From the NCBI GenBank assembly GCA_040437565.1, contig JBDOQK010000072.1, forward strand, positions 1-64,000: a stretch of 64,000 nt of DNA, given 5' to 3'. This DNA is from Albugo candida. Lineage: Eukaryota; Oomycota; Peronosporomycetes; Albuginales. The position numbers were made by a program, and so were the translations under genes. Under the pieces are notes generated by a model that was not told the origin of the DNA, ran no database searches, and saw only the letters and a list, made by a program, of their open reading frames with translations. Position 1 is the first letter of the stretch. Each line of letters begins with the position of its first letter. Shown here piece after piece: positions 1 to 10,992 of the stretch.

Positions 1-297
1 GTGGCTCATTTCCCACGATCGCAATGCCAGAGAAGTGAAGATTTTACGATTTCACCTTCGTCCGATAAGTTCGGAATCAGCTCTGATGACGACAAGGTCA
101 AGATGTCAAGCAGTCAAGATCAAGACACATGTGCGGTGGCTCATTACCCACCAGCACATTTTTTGCAGAGTATGGTCATTGCTCTGAAGAGCGAGTTGAA
201 AGGATTGGAAGTGAAGCTGGCAGAATTCACATTCGACAACCGAAAGCTCCGGACACAATTGGACCGGTTGCTGCAAGGAAGATGTAGTTATCAGTAA
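1..297 (+). CDS. 3' end of an unrecognised gene (partial)
   Basis: This open frame runs in from the left edge and stops at 297, so only the last 98 codons are visible and the true start lies outside the window. The first half is serine- and aspartate-rich and polar. The last third (about residues 55-92) is a short amphipathic helix with leucines at near-heptad spacing (LKGLEVKLAEF, then LRTQLDRLL), as in a small coiled coil or leucine zipper. No basic region precedes it, so a bZIP call is not supported. The frame is open for 300 bp on a sensible strand, but I do not recognise the family. Confidence 0.5.
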   Translation: MAHFPRSQCQRSEDFTISPSSDKFGISSDDDKVKMSSSQDQDTCAVAHYPPAHFLQSMVIALKSELKGLEVKLAEFTFDNRKLRTQLDRLLQGRCSYQ

Positions 298-698
298 TTA
301 TTGATAATGCTAAAATGATTGTAATATGCCGTTTCAACATAACGCCTTATTGAATATTTTCTTAACTTCTGTGTCTTTGGGGTTGACAGAATGGAGTAGC
401 GTGAGGATTCCATCCGGATAGTACACTCTCATTTGATATATCTGCTTCCAAGCGCATCTAAATTCTTGAACATGAATATGCATTTGAAATCACAAGCTAT
501 AGCTACTAAGGTAGCAGAGCTTCCTTTCGTCATACGTCTACAGGGAGTTTGAGATGTAGGAAATGAACGCTGGTCAGTGGAAGGCCGAATGCGGTAGCTG
601 ACGGACACTCAGTCAATAGCGGGTACAAGTGCCAACCATGAGAGACAGATTCAGTCGTCAATTGCATAAATCAGAGCATATATTACACTAGCAACGAA
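298..698. other. Non-coding stretch, nothing recognised
   Basis: About 400 bp between the partial gene and the 3' end of NF-YA. I see no open frame with coding character, no RNA gene and no repeat. It presumably holds the 3' untranslated regions of the two converging genes. Confidence 0.5.
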
Positions 699-1487
699 TT
701 ATTTTGGGGCTTTTGCGGGCAAATCTTCATAGCGTAATGTCCCATCCTTTAGCGCTTCGATCTCAGCTTTGGTCAAGAAACGGCCTCCAGATCCTCGAAG
801 ACGTCGCATGGCGTGCTTGTGCCTTGACTGATGCAAATACGGTTTGCGTTGTCGTCCCCCACATTGTAGTTTGGCTTCCATTTTTGCCCGCTGTTGTCTC
901 CGAATCATAATTCTGTGATATTGCTTAGCATTCACATAAACAGGTTCTTCTTCTGCGATTTCTGTTTGATTGGTATGGTTGAGACGCGGAAAAAGCGTTT
1001 GATTTAACTGATACAACACCCGTTAGTACGCTCATCCAAAAGACAATGATAATTCTCACCATATACTGAGGCATCATCATCATATTTGCGTTATACATTG
1101 CACGTAGCTGCTCGTTATTCGGATGCTGTTGCTATAAGCCAAAACAATCAAAACATCGCGCACATCGACCCATACTATCAACAAGTGAGTACCATCTAAT
1201 ACAAAGTGATAGAAACGTGAGTATGCACACAATGCGACACATTTCTGAATAGGCATCATACCATTTGCTGAAACCATTGCTGTTGTTGTTGCTGATACAT
1301 TGCAAGATTCGCTTGTAGTTCAGCTTGCGATTGTGTTGTTTGTTGTGCTGAATTCTGTGAATCAATTGCGGAATTTGACTGATTTTGTAGCCCGCAGGAA
1401 TGTTGAGATGCGTCCATTAAGTTTTTCACTGAATACAAAAAAAGTTAGCAGCTACCATGCCGAGTTTTCCTCACACAGAAATCCCAT
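699..1487 (-). CDS. NFYA: CCAAT-binding factor subunit A (NF-YA/HAP2)
   Basis: Sequence-specific subunit of the trimeric CCAAT-box factor NF-Y, acting in the nucleus. Four exons splice in frame: 1487-1475, 1428-1262, 1131-1060 and 1007-699, giving 186 residues. Introns are 46, 130 and 52 nt; the first and third end in TTCAG and ATCAG after a CTAAC-type branch point. The last exon carries the whole conserved core: [14 protein letters not shown] is the NF-YB/NF-YC interaction helix, followed by the DNA-binding block [16 protein letters not shown] and RGSGGRFL. Upstream is glutamine-rich (QQQQQ runs and NMMMMP), as in NF-YA activation domains. The tiny 13-nt first exon was chosen because it supplies the only ATG that keeps frame across all junctions. 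Diverges from coatomer alpha with a short shared upstream region. Confidence 0.9.
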
Positions 1488-1644
1488 TTATTGGATCAAC
1501 CGTACGAATTAAAATGCTCCCTGCTCGATGCTTTCTTCTGGTTGGTGGAACTCTCTCCTTTGATATAATTTACACTACTCGAACGACTTAATTGGTAGAA
1601 ATTAGCTCCATCGGAGGGGAGGATTTTACGACATTGAAAATGCT

Positions 1645-1744
1645 NNNNNNNNNNNNNNNNNNNNNNNNNNNNNNNNNNNNNNNNNNNNNNNNNNNNNNNN
1701 NNNNNNNNNNNNNNNNNNNNNNNNNNNNNNNNNNNNNNNNNNNN
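1645..1744. other. Scaffold gap of 100 N with 38-bp repeated flanks
   Basis: Exactly 100 N. Positions 1607-1644 and 1745-1782 are the same 38 bp with one mismatch, including the first codons of coatomer alpha. The repeat is best read as overlapping contig ends that were not merged. Confidence 0.9.
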
Positions 1745-1777
1745 TCCATCGGAGGGGAGGATTTTACGACCTTGAAA

Positions 1778-4700
1778 ATGCTGACAAAGTTCGAGTCGAA
1801 AAGTAATCGTGTGAAGGGCCTTGCGTTTCATTTGAATCGTCCGTGGATCCTTACTGCATTGCACAATGGTGTGATCCAATTGTGGGATTACAGAATGTGC
1901 ACACTGCTCGATCGTTTTGATGAACACGATGGACCTGTGCGTGGCGTCGACTTTCATCGAACTCAGCCTTTATTCGTTTCTGGAGGTGATGATTACAAGC
2001 TGAAAGTATGGGATTATAAGCTAAAGCGATGTTTATTCACTTTATTGGGTCATTTGGACTATATTCGAACCGTACAATTCCATCATGAGTATCCATGGAT
2101 TCTCAGCTGTTCCGATGACCAAACGGTTCGAATTTGGAATTGGCAATCACGTTCATGTGTATCAATTCTCACAGGTCATAATCACTACGTCATGTCGGCA
2201 TCATTTCATCCCAAAGACGATCTTATCGTATCGGCCTCATTGGATCAAACGGTAGGTTCCATCTCTCTCATCGATAAAGTCTCACAGTAGCTCTATAATA
2301 GGTTCGCGTTTGGGATACCACAGGCTTAAGGAAGAAAACTGTGCGTGGAGCTCCTTCCGGATTGGATGATTTAGTACCATCTCGTGTAAATAACGATATA
2401 TTTGGTGCCAGTGATGCAATTGTCAAATACGTTTTGGAAGGCCATGATCGTGGTGTTAATTGGGCGACATTTCATCCCAATCTGCCTCTTATCGTCTCTG
2501 GCGCTGACGATCGACAGGTGAAATTATGGAGAATGAATGAGACGAAAGCCTGGGAGGTGGATACGCTACGTGGACACACCAGTAACGTCTCGTGTGTGAT
2601 CTTCCATCCGAGACATGAGCTCATTATCAGTAACTCGGAAGATCGATCACTTCGAGTATGGGATATCTCCAAGCGTGTGGCTCTGCAGACATTCCGACGT
2701 GAAAATGATCGCTTTTGGATTCTTCAAGCTCATCCAACTCAGAATTTGATTGCAGCTGGTCACGATTCGGGAATGATTGTTTTCAAATTGGAACGAGAAC
2801 GACCGCCAATGGACATTAATAATGGGATGGTGTACTACGTGAAAGAACGATATATCCGTATGTACTCCCTTTTGGACGGAAGTGATGTCCCTGTTGCCAC
2901 TATTCGACGGACAGGAACCATTGGAACAGGAAGCTCGAATCTTCCTCGAGATCTTATGTATAATCCGTACGATCAAGGGTCCAATGTGAAAACGATTCTT
3001 CTGTCCAGTGAAGCCGATGGGGACTCTTATGAGCTTGTTACGATCAGTAATAGTACGTCTGGAGACACATGCGATTCAACACGAGGGAGTGGTCGTTTTG
3101 TGGCATTTGTTGCACGAAATCGATTTGCAGTTTTGGACAAATCGAGACATATTCTCATCAAAAACTTTGCGAATGAAGTAACCAAGAAAATCACACCACC
3201 AAATGGCACGGCGGATGGATTGTACTGTGGCGGTGTTATCGGTAGAGTTTTGCTTCACGCGGATGAGAAAATGATTTTGTATGAGACTCAAAGCCGGCGA
3301 GTACTCGCTGATCTCCAAGCACCTCGCGTCAAGTATGTTATCTGGAGCTCCAATTACGACTATGTGGCTCTCATCAGCAAGCATTCCGTGATACTCGCCG
3401 ACAAAGACCTCAAACATCTGTGTACCATCACAGAATCCGTTCGTATCAAAAGCGGAATTTGGTCCGAGTCTTCAGAGATATTTGTGTACACGACAGTGAA
3501 TCACATCAAATACACACTTTCGAATGGTGACAATGGTATTATTCGAAGTCTTGATGTACCCGTCTACTTGACGCATTTGGAAGGTTCCAAGTTGTATTGT
3601 CTCGATCGTGAAGCCAAAATGCGAACAATGGCAGTGGATTTAACGGAATGTGAGTTCAAAATCGCTCTCAATCGAAAGAATTTTACAGAAGTCATGCGTA
3701 TGGTTCGTCATTCCCGCTTATGTGGCCAAGCAATCATCTCATATTTGACCAAGAAAGGGTACCCAGAAGTTGCATTACATTTCGTAAAAGACGAGAAAAC
3801 CCGGTTCAAGCTGGCAATTTCCTGTGGTAATTTGGAAGTGGCTTTGAATTCAGCGTACGAATTGGATGATAGTGAATGTTGGCATCAGCTCGGCGTTGAA
3901 GCTTTTCGACAAGGAAACATCCAAGTCGTAGAAATGGCATATCAACGTACCAAAAACTTTGATCGATTATCGTTCTTGTACTTGGCCATTGGGAACCGTG
4001 AAAAGCTGCAAAAAATGCTCAAAATCTCTGAATTACGAAATGACATCATGTCCCGCTTTCATAATGCCTTATACCTTGGAGATTACAACGAGTGTGTTCT
4101 CAGTTTGGAAAGTGCCGGACAAGTTGGTCTGGCGCTCGTGACAGCCACAACGTATGGTCTCACAGAGCATGTGGAACGCCTGCGTCAGATACTGGAGCAA
4201 AGTCATCCAAATTTGGATTTGGATGAGTTTCTGAAAGGACAAACTCGACCGGATGCTCGTCTTTTATTTCCTCCTATTTGCGTGAGCAATGTGGAAAATG
4301 AGAATTGGCCACTTGTTGATATCAATGAGCCTACTATCCAGGATCATGTCGAGGCTGCCGATAAACGTGAAGCAGAGCGAAGTGGTCGACAACAGCCTTC
4401 CAGTCAAATGGTATCACAACCTGATGATCATATCGAGGATTCAAGTCGGAAATATTCGGCTGATCTTGGATTTGAAGGAGCTGATGCATGGGATGACTCT
4501 GGGGAATTAGATCTTGGCCTCGCGGATGAAAGTTTTGATGTGGGTGGATCCCTTGCCGATGAATTATCTGATATCCCTTCAGGTGATTTGGACGCCAATT
4601 ACGTGGCAGCTCCATCTCCAGGAAATGATCCAGCAACTTTGTGCGTTCGAATTTCGCCACTTGCCGCTGATCATGCAGCTGCTGGATCTCTGACAACATG

Positions 4701-5550
4701 CATGCAATTGCTTCATCGACAGATTGGAGTCGTGAATTTTGAACCACTCAAGCCCATGTTCATGTCAGTGTACCTCGGAAGCAAAGCATCACTACCTACA
4801 CAAGCCAATACTCCTTCGTTAGACGTATGGCTTCAGCGTAATGGAGAAGGCCAACCTATCATCGCAATATCATTCCCATCGCTTGTCGAGTCTCTGAAAG
4901 ACGCGTATCGTGCCTTCACAGCCGCCAAATTCGAAGATGTCAAAAGTATTTGTGAGACGATTTTGCACTCGATCCCTTTCCTCGCCGTAGAAACGAAAAA
5001 CGAAGCGGACAAAGTGAAAAGTCTTGTCAAAGTGTGCCGAGAGTACCTGTTATCGTGTCGTATCCGAACGGAAGTGTCCAAGTATCCTTTAGACTCGGAA
5101 CCAAAACGAAATGTGGAATTGAGTGCATACTTTACGCATTGCGACCTTCAGCCTCCGCATCTCGTTCTCACATTGAAAATTGCAATGACAAATGCATTCA
5201 AATCGAACAATTTCATCACAGCAGCCTCATTTTGCAGACGTTTACTGGAGATCCCAGAAGTTGTATCACATCCTCGACATGAAAAGCTTCGACTGACAAC
5301 GCGTAAAGTCTTACAGAAAGCAGAAATGGAGGCCAGAAATGAACATCAATTGGCGTATCAGGACACGAAGGCGTTTGTGTTGTGTGCCCGTACATTTGAC
5401 CCGATATACTCGGGCACCCAAGACGCTCGATGCCCTTATTGTGCGACATCATACCTTCCATCTTTCCACGGGACATTATGTGATATTTGCGGCATTTCGA
5501 GGATCGGTGACGAGACAATCGGTTTGGTTCTTACGACTCGGGAAAGCTAA
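1778..5550 (+). CDS. COPA: Coatomer subunit alpha (COPI coat)
   Basis: Outer-layer subunit of the COPI coat for Golgi-to-ER and intra-Golgi transport. Exon 1 is 1778-2251, intron 2252-2301 (50 nt, GTAGGT..ATAG), exon 2 2302-5550; together 1240 residues, close to animal homologues (about 1224). The start [15 protein letters not shown] matches the family N-terminus exactly. WD repeats fill about residues 1-320 ([30 protein letters not shown]), a second propeller about 330-600, an alpha-solenoid to about 800, an acidic linker, and the C-terminal domain with [14 protein letters not shown] near the end, which binds the epsilon subunit in known coatomers. A duplicated 38 bp around a gap includes the start codon; the right-hand copy is used. 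Its stop lies only 22 bp from the stop of COQ3 on the other strand. A decayed partial copy lies at 38.5-43.9 kb. Confidence 0.97.
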
Positions 5551-5572
5551 TACAAAATCACATTTATTGTCA

Positions 5573-6677
5573 TCACATGCATTTGCTCTTTTGTTTCGCT
5601 GCACACAGAATATAATTAATTTGATGGCAAGTCGGATCAAGTCGCCAGTCATTCAGTATGGGACTTCCAATGATTCCGGCGATATCGACGATATTTGCAT
5701 CGTGTTGCTACGTACACGAATCAGAAGCGCATGGATTGTGAGGTACGAGCACAGACAGCGATAAAATGTTCCATTTCTTGAGGTGTGACAAATTTGCTCC
5801 AATTGTGCGTTCCTGCGATACAAAGAGACTCAGCGTACGAATGGAATGCATGGATCGGTACCGGGAGGAAGGAGTCTAAAGACGTATTCTGCTGCACCGA
5901 TCGCCAGTAAGTATGACAATAACGTGCGATTGATTGTCGAAAGGAACAAAAGTCCTCCGGGCTAAGGCACAAGCTTACTGAGTTTAGTTGTGAAAAAGCC
6001 GATAGAGCACCTTGACAAGCTGTAAGAGAGATCCGACAAAGACGCCAGGATCCGGGACATGTTCCACGACTTCCATAGAGCAAACGATATCACATTCCAC
6101 TTTTCTCGAAATCAAATCATCTGAACGAGAAATGGCTCAGTGAAGGGAAGGAACATGAGACCTCGAAGGCTACCGGCAATTCCACAACGATACTCGATCC
6201 TGCTCGTTTCTGGATCGATAGAAGCGTGTTTCTGTGCTGCCTTGATATTCTCACTTCCCGGATCAACGGCCACCATCGATCCCCCGAGACGACATAAAGC
6301 CTCGAGCCTCCCGTTAGATAAATGAAAAAATGCGCAATGAAAGAACATACTTCTGTCAAAATGCCTCCTCCACAGCCGATATCCGCAATCTTCAAATTGT
6401 GCAGCGGTTTTGACTCACTGGTGCTCTTAAAATGCAACATGGAATGATTTCGGATGTATCGGACTCGAACGCGATTCATTTGGTGCAAAAGATTGACACT
6501 GCTCGATACATTTGGCTTCCACCAGTCACTGTAGCACGTCTACGAGTGAGTCTCAATCCATTCTGAGAGCTAATACACGTCTTACTCTGCGACTGTATTG
6601 AATTTCGCGACTTCGCGATCGATTACGCTCGAAAAACGTCGCTCCAAACCTGAGAATCGCTTCATACCGCTATACAT
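5573..6677 (-). CDS. COQ3: Ubiquinone biosynthesis O-methyltransferase
   Basis: SAM-dependent O-methyltransferase acting twice in coenzyme Q synthesis, in mitochondria. Seven exons splice in frame (6677-6586, 6528-6351, 6300-6162, 6120-6011, 5961-5862, 5812-5757, 5707-5573), giving 269 residues; introns are 41-57 nt. The start has an arginine-rich leader ([11 protein letters not shown]) suiting mitochondrial import; a second ATG at 6665 is possible. Then KFNTVADDWW and NRVRVRYI, the SAM motif [20 protein letters not shown] with the acidic end of beta 2 in [10 protein letters not shown], then [10 protein letters not shown], the family signature [13 protein letters not shown], and [15 protein letters not shown]. 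The C-terminus [10 protein letters not shown] matches the usual end. Tail to tail with coatomer alpha and head to head with the gene at 6732. COQ8 lies 25 kb away in the same window. Confidence 0.93.
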
Positions 6678-6731
6678 AAATTTATACAGCTGTAAGGCGA
6701 TATCAAATACAATTAAAACAAAGCTTTTGTG

Positions 6732-9471
6732 ATGGTAAACGATCCAATTGGCACCGAAACAAACGAACCGATTCAAAAGTTGAGAGAAAATACAGCTGGT
6801 GATCGTCAGCAGAATGAAAGCAGTACCTCCGCGATAACAGAGCCAATTCAAAAGAAACAACGACTCGAACAAATTGCTGGACCGGAGAAAGTAGAGGATT
6901 TTCCTGGAAAAAGTCTCGACCTCCTAAGCAAGCAAGAGTCGACGATGAACGAGTCGGTGATTTCTTCAGCCACGATATCAAGGGAAAATAAACGAATATG
7001 CGCGATATGCAACAAGGCAGGAGCGTCATTCGTATGTGCAGCCAAGTGTGGGCTTGAGGCTCATATCGAATGCATTCATCCTGACACGATATTCACATTA
7101 AGCGGTATGCATACGTGCGAGGGAATAAGCACTCGGATAACAGATCTTATTCTTAGTTGGTCAAATCTGTGGAAGTTGTGCCATTTGTCAGCAGAATCGG
7201 TCGTCACATGAAGACGTGCAGAAAGGAGGCATTCACGGACTTTCGGTCGGATTTATTTTCGTGATTTTGATGCACGTTTTCGCTTATTGCCGACAAATCC
7301 TTCTAGGTTCGTCGGGCAATATTATACATTAGTGTCGAAAGCTGTAAAGGTTTCAATTTCGAGAAATTCGGTCATCTAGCCTCATTACGATTGTTTGAAA
7401 TTGGAGCTGTGCGTTATTATATAATCGATGGGTACACGAATAATTGTGGTTTGTTTTGGATGTCATCAGATTGCTAGTTATCCGATAAAGCCTTTTGCCG
7501 AGAAATTTGTGGAGCCATTCTTGCAGGTTGATACTTGCTTTAGAACTGAGTCGTAGTCTCACTTTGGTTGTAGCGTTGGATGCGTGAAAAGCTCGTAACT
7601 GCTTCCCAGTGGGTTACCAATGTCCGAGACATCTTCACAGTGATCATCGGTCTCAACAGGTGAGAAATTTCAATGCTTCGGTTTGGAGATGTGAGTCGAA
7701 GCGTATCTATAGCCTAAAAAGAGCGCAAATCTCGCACAATCACACGCAATCAATCAGAGATCTCATCAAACATCGCAAGTTTACCGTCATCGATTTTCTC
7801 GGGTGGCATCCAAATATCGAAAGTCCTTCAGTGCGATCATCAAGTTTGTGTAGCGTTTGCGGCATTCGAAATGCACCCGAGGTCTTTTATCCATTTTATG
7901 ACCTCCCACTTATTTCTAACATATTGTAATGCCTCGCAGGTGAGCGATTGCACACGATGTCGACGTAAGCTTGTGATTCCCTCGACGTTTGCTAAATTCT
8001 CCAGCGCCCTACTTGCCACGTACTATGCAGGTGACGATATTGTGACCACAGGAATTGGCTGATCATAACAGGTTTTTGTAGAGCTGGTGGGTATTTCGCT
8101 AGGAACAAGCCATATCGACGTGTTTCTTCATGTCAGTGCAATGCGTTTGTCCTACAAAGGACTTCGCCCAGTTGACCCTGAAGGATTGGAATGGAATTCA
8201 TTCGCTGATCAGTACGTAGTTTCTTGCATGCCTTTCCATTGCAACATACGATCTCAACGGCTCAGGTTGCGGATGATTTTTGGATTTCTCGAAGTTATGA
8301 GTGACTTTGGCGTTTTGCAACTGAATGCGACGTTTTTTGAGAGCGAAATCCGATTTATATTCAATGGAATGTATATCCATCAGGCAATCCTTTTGAACGA
8401 ATTCGAACTCGTTGGGAGGTTTTTGCAATCGATGAAATTATTTGGAGCAAGTTTCATCTCGTCACACAATGCTTTGATCAATGCGTGCGAGACATTTTTA
8501 CTTGGGCAGCAACTGAGTCAGAATGGAAGCTGGTGTAAGGATCATTGGACACCAGCAGATCAATACAAAGCAACTGTCACTTGTGCCAAGTAAGTAGTTA
8601 CAAGTCCGTAAATCGCGCTCAGAGTCGCTATTTAGGGCGTTGTTGAATCCAAAATTTCGTGGTTTTGGGCCGGCACACGTCGAATGTCAGCGGTATTTGG
8701 AGAAATGGGCTCGAGCGGCTCGCGTTGAAATCGACACGGAATTTATCAATACCAAGCAACTTGCTTCTGGAGTGAAAATGAAATTTGCCGAAGAGAGTCA
8801 ATTAAAACAGCTGATGATTCTGTATCAGGCACGTTGCGGATCTCCTCCCACTGCTTTTTTAAGCTTTCTTGCGCTCGTAGAATAAGGCAAATCAAGATCA
8901 AGCTGCTAATTTTCTGGAAGCCCAAGTCCTTTCCAGGCTGTATAGTCTTGTAAGCTCTGAGGTTTGTGTCCAAGAGTAGACTCTACTGGTGGCTAAATAC
9001 CATTGTTAGGCTCCGAGGCACCATTCCATAAAATCAGAATTATCGCCCGAAAAAGACGACCTCGATACGACCCATTTTGATCAGGACGATGCTGAAGCGG
9101 CTGATGATGAAATGAACCTCCAAACAGAAGATTTTGCAAATAAGACCGAAGGTGAAGATGAGGACACACTAACAAGTCTCAGTCTGAATGGAGAACTCGA
9201 AATATTTAGTGGGCTGAAATTTGAAGGCGGCGATGTCATTGATCTGAGTCAACCTCGAAAAATGACGCCTCGAGAGGGAAAACCGCTGATGGACTTTACC
9301 CAATCTTCCGAAAATGATGAAGAAAAGGATCAAAATGTCAGTGAGAATGTGACAGTCGATGAAAGAAATTCGAATTTCTACGAAAATTATCGAGAAGAAT
9401 CAGAGAGGAATTCGAGCAGCGATGTAGCTATCAAGGACTCTGATACCTCGGGAAATAATGTGTCGCAATAA
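6732..9471 (+). CDS. Unrecognised 12-exon zinc-finger protein, 712 residues
   Basis: Twelve exons keep frame throughout: 6732-7104, 7157-7245, 7307-7408, 7470-7526, 7574-7659, 7713-7881, 7940-8030, 8082-8211, 8266-8589, 8636-8828, 8887-8949 and 9010-9471. The total is 2139 nt, 712 residues. One intron (8829-8886) would be GC-AG. About residues 90-145 contain a PHD-like cross-brace: CAIC, then CAAKC, HIEC and CGSCAIC. A second cysteine pair set, CSVC and CTRC, lies near residue 300 next to STFAKFSSALLATYYA. The C-terminal 150 residues are acidic and probably disordered. Nothing identifies the family, so no function is claimed. The exon phases agree at all eleven junctions, which would be unlikely by chance. 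It starts 55 bp from COQ3 on the opposite strand and ends 64 bp before the NadD-like gene. Confidence 0.75.
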
Positions 9472-9535
9472 AAAGCGCTTTATTTCATTTGCGTTTAAAG
9501 TGATTTACATAACATCATATCCATTGACGAAAGGT

Positions 9536-10256
9536 ATGCGCCGCGTTCTGCTTTACGGACTCTCAGCGAATCCCCCAACCGGTTTTGGAGGACATCTTGG
9601 CCTTATCCGACACTTTCAGCAACGGGAAACACTAGACGAGATATGGATTCTTCCAGTGTATCGACACATGTACGAAGAAAAAACAAATCTTGCCTGCTTT
9701 CATCACCGTGTCGCGATGTGTCATTTGGCGGTAGCTGCCTTACCTCACGTTGAAGGTTGTGCCTCTATGACTATAGAAAATCCTTGAGTTTCATCATTTT
9801 GCGATAGGTATGCAGGTGAGAGTTTTAGAGACGGAAAAAGAAGTCTATGAGAAGATAAATGGCGACACGGAAGCGTCTGCGCAATCCATTCGTTCTGCCG
9901 GGACGATTGATGTTATCAATTATTTGCGGGAACAGCATCCATTCACGCGATTTTCTCTATTGCTTGGAATGGATGCTTTTGCGGATCTGTTGGCAGGAAA
10001 ATGGAAAAATGGTAAAGAGATACTGGAATCAACGGATGCAATTGACATTATAGTGGTACGAAGACCGGGATCACGACATTTGCTGGAACAAGCAGACGTC
10101 AATGAATCGATAGAGATACTGAGTGTCCCTGGCTTGCAAGCGATCTCGTCCACGATGGCTAGAGATTGCAGCGATTCTCAAGAGCTTTGCAAGTATGTGG
10201 AACGCGCGGTAGCAGAGTACATTGTGAACAACAGACTGTATGGGTTTATGTCTTGA
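9536..10256 (+). CDS. Nicotinate-nucleotide adenylyltransferase-like protein (NadD type)
   Basis: Likely transfers AMP from ATP to nicotinate (or nicotinamide) mononucleotide, the penultimate step of NAD synthesis. Two exons, 9536-9755 and 9808-10256 (intron 52 nt), give 222 residues. Near the N-terminus GLSANPPTGFGGHLGLI is the nucleotidyltransferase (H/T)xGH region with two extra residues before GGH. GMDAFADLLAGKWKNG matches the NadD 'G-D-x-x-x-x-L..W' segment, followed by DIIVVRRPG, and AISSTMARDC is the ISST/ISSSxxR motif that contacts ATP. It ends VAEYIVNNRLYGFM, like bacterial NadD (V..YI..N.LY). The pattern is closer to bacterial NadD than to animal NMNAT (GSFNPIT), which could mean ancient bacterial or plastid origin; that is inference. 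Confidence 0.8.
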
Positions 10257-10282
10257 TTAATATAAGCCAATCGAGTGAATAA

Positions 10283-10904
10283 ATGATTCGCATCAATGTG
10301 CAAAGTGCAAAGACTTTGCTGCAAAAACGAGCTCTTACGTGTGCAAGAAATACAATTTTTGTGAATGCGTCGCAACGGATACAAAAAAGGTCCTCGCGTT
10401 GTGCACATTTTCAGCGCAAAGTACTGACGCGGACATTTGCGGACATTCCTCATTTCGACATGGAAGAGCACGAATTTGTCCATCTTGCGGATTCAGCTTT
10501 GGAAGAAATCTTCGACAGCATGGGCGATGTCGAAGATGCAATTGATGACGCTGATATTACACTTTCTGTAAGCGCTTCTTCGATACAACATAACGTCTTA
10601 TTTCGTACACATTCGCTGATTCTGTAGCAAGGTGTGCTAAAGATTGATCTGGCGGATGCTGGAAGTTGGGTGATCAACCGACAAGTTCCGAATAAGCAGT
10701 TGTGGTGGTCATCGCCATTGAGGTGAGCCAAACATCATGAAATACATCACCTGGAATGACTTTTTCTGTGATGAAAGTGGGCCACGTCGGTATGAATACA
10801 ATCCAAAGTCAAAGTGCTGGGAGAATACTCGTGATAAAACAGAGTTAAAGGATCTTTTGAAAAGAGAAATTGAGGAGGCCATAGGTGCTTCCGTGCGTCT
10901 GTAA
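10283..10904 (+). CDS. FXN: Frataxin, mitochondrial iron-sulfur assembly factor
   Basis: Stimulates iron-sulfur cluster assembly on the ISCU/NFS1 complex in the mitochondrial matrix. Three exons, 10283-10567, 10628-10722 and 10778-10904, give 168 residues; introns are 60 and 55 nt. The first about 60 residues are basic and serine-rich, fitting a targeting peptide. The fold begins at HEFVHLADSALEEIFDSM with the acidic ridge EEIFDSMGDVEDAIDDAD. It continues DITLSQGVLKIDL, then SWVINRQVPNKQLWWSSPLSGP, where the exposed W and the NKQLW..SP core are the family hallmark, then RRYEYNPKSKCW. Starts only 27 bp after the NadD-like gene on the same strand and runs toward the TMEM184-like gene. Confidence 0.95.
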
Positions 10905-10992
10905 CCAATCTGAATGAACAAATGCTTCTTAAAAATGTATTCTATTGAGATAGGAAAAGATTAGCGTGATATCAAAAGATTCTGACGAGAAA

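Noticed and set aside
704-910. Plus-strand open frame opposite the NF-YA core
   Set aside because: Antisense of the conserved CCAAT-binding domain; no independent support.
2472-5518. Long open frames on the minus strand inside the coatomer alpha gene
   Set aside because: They are antisense frames of a strongly conserved gene and have no motifs of their own.
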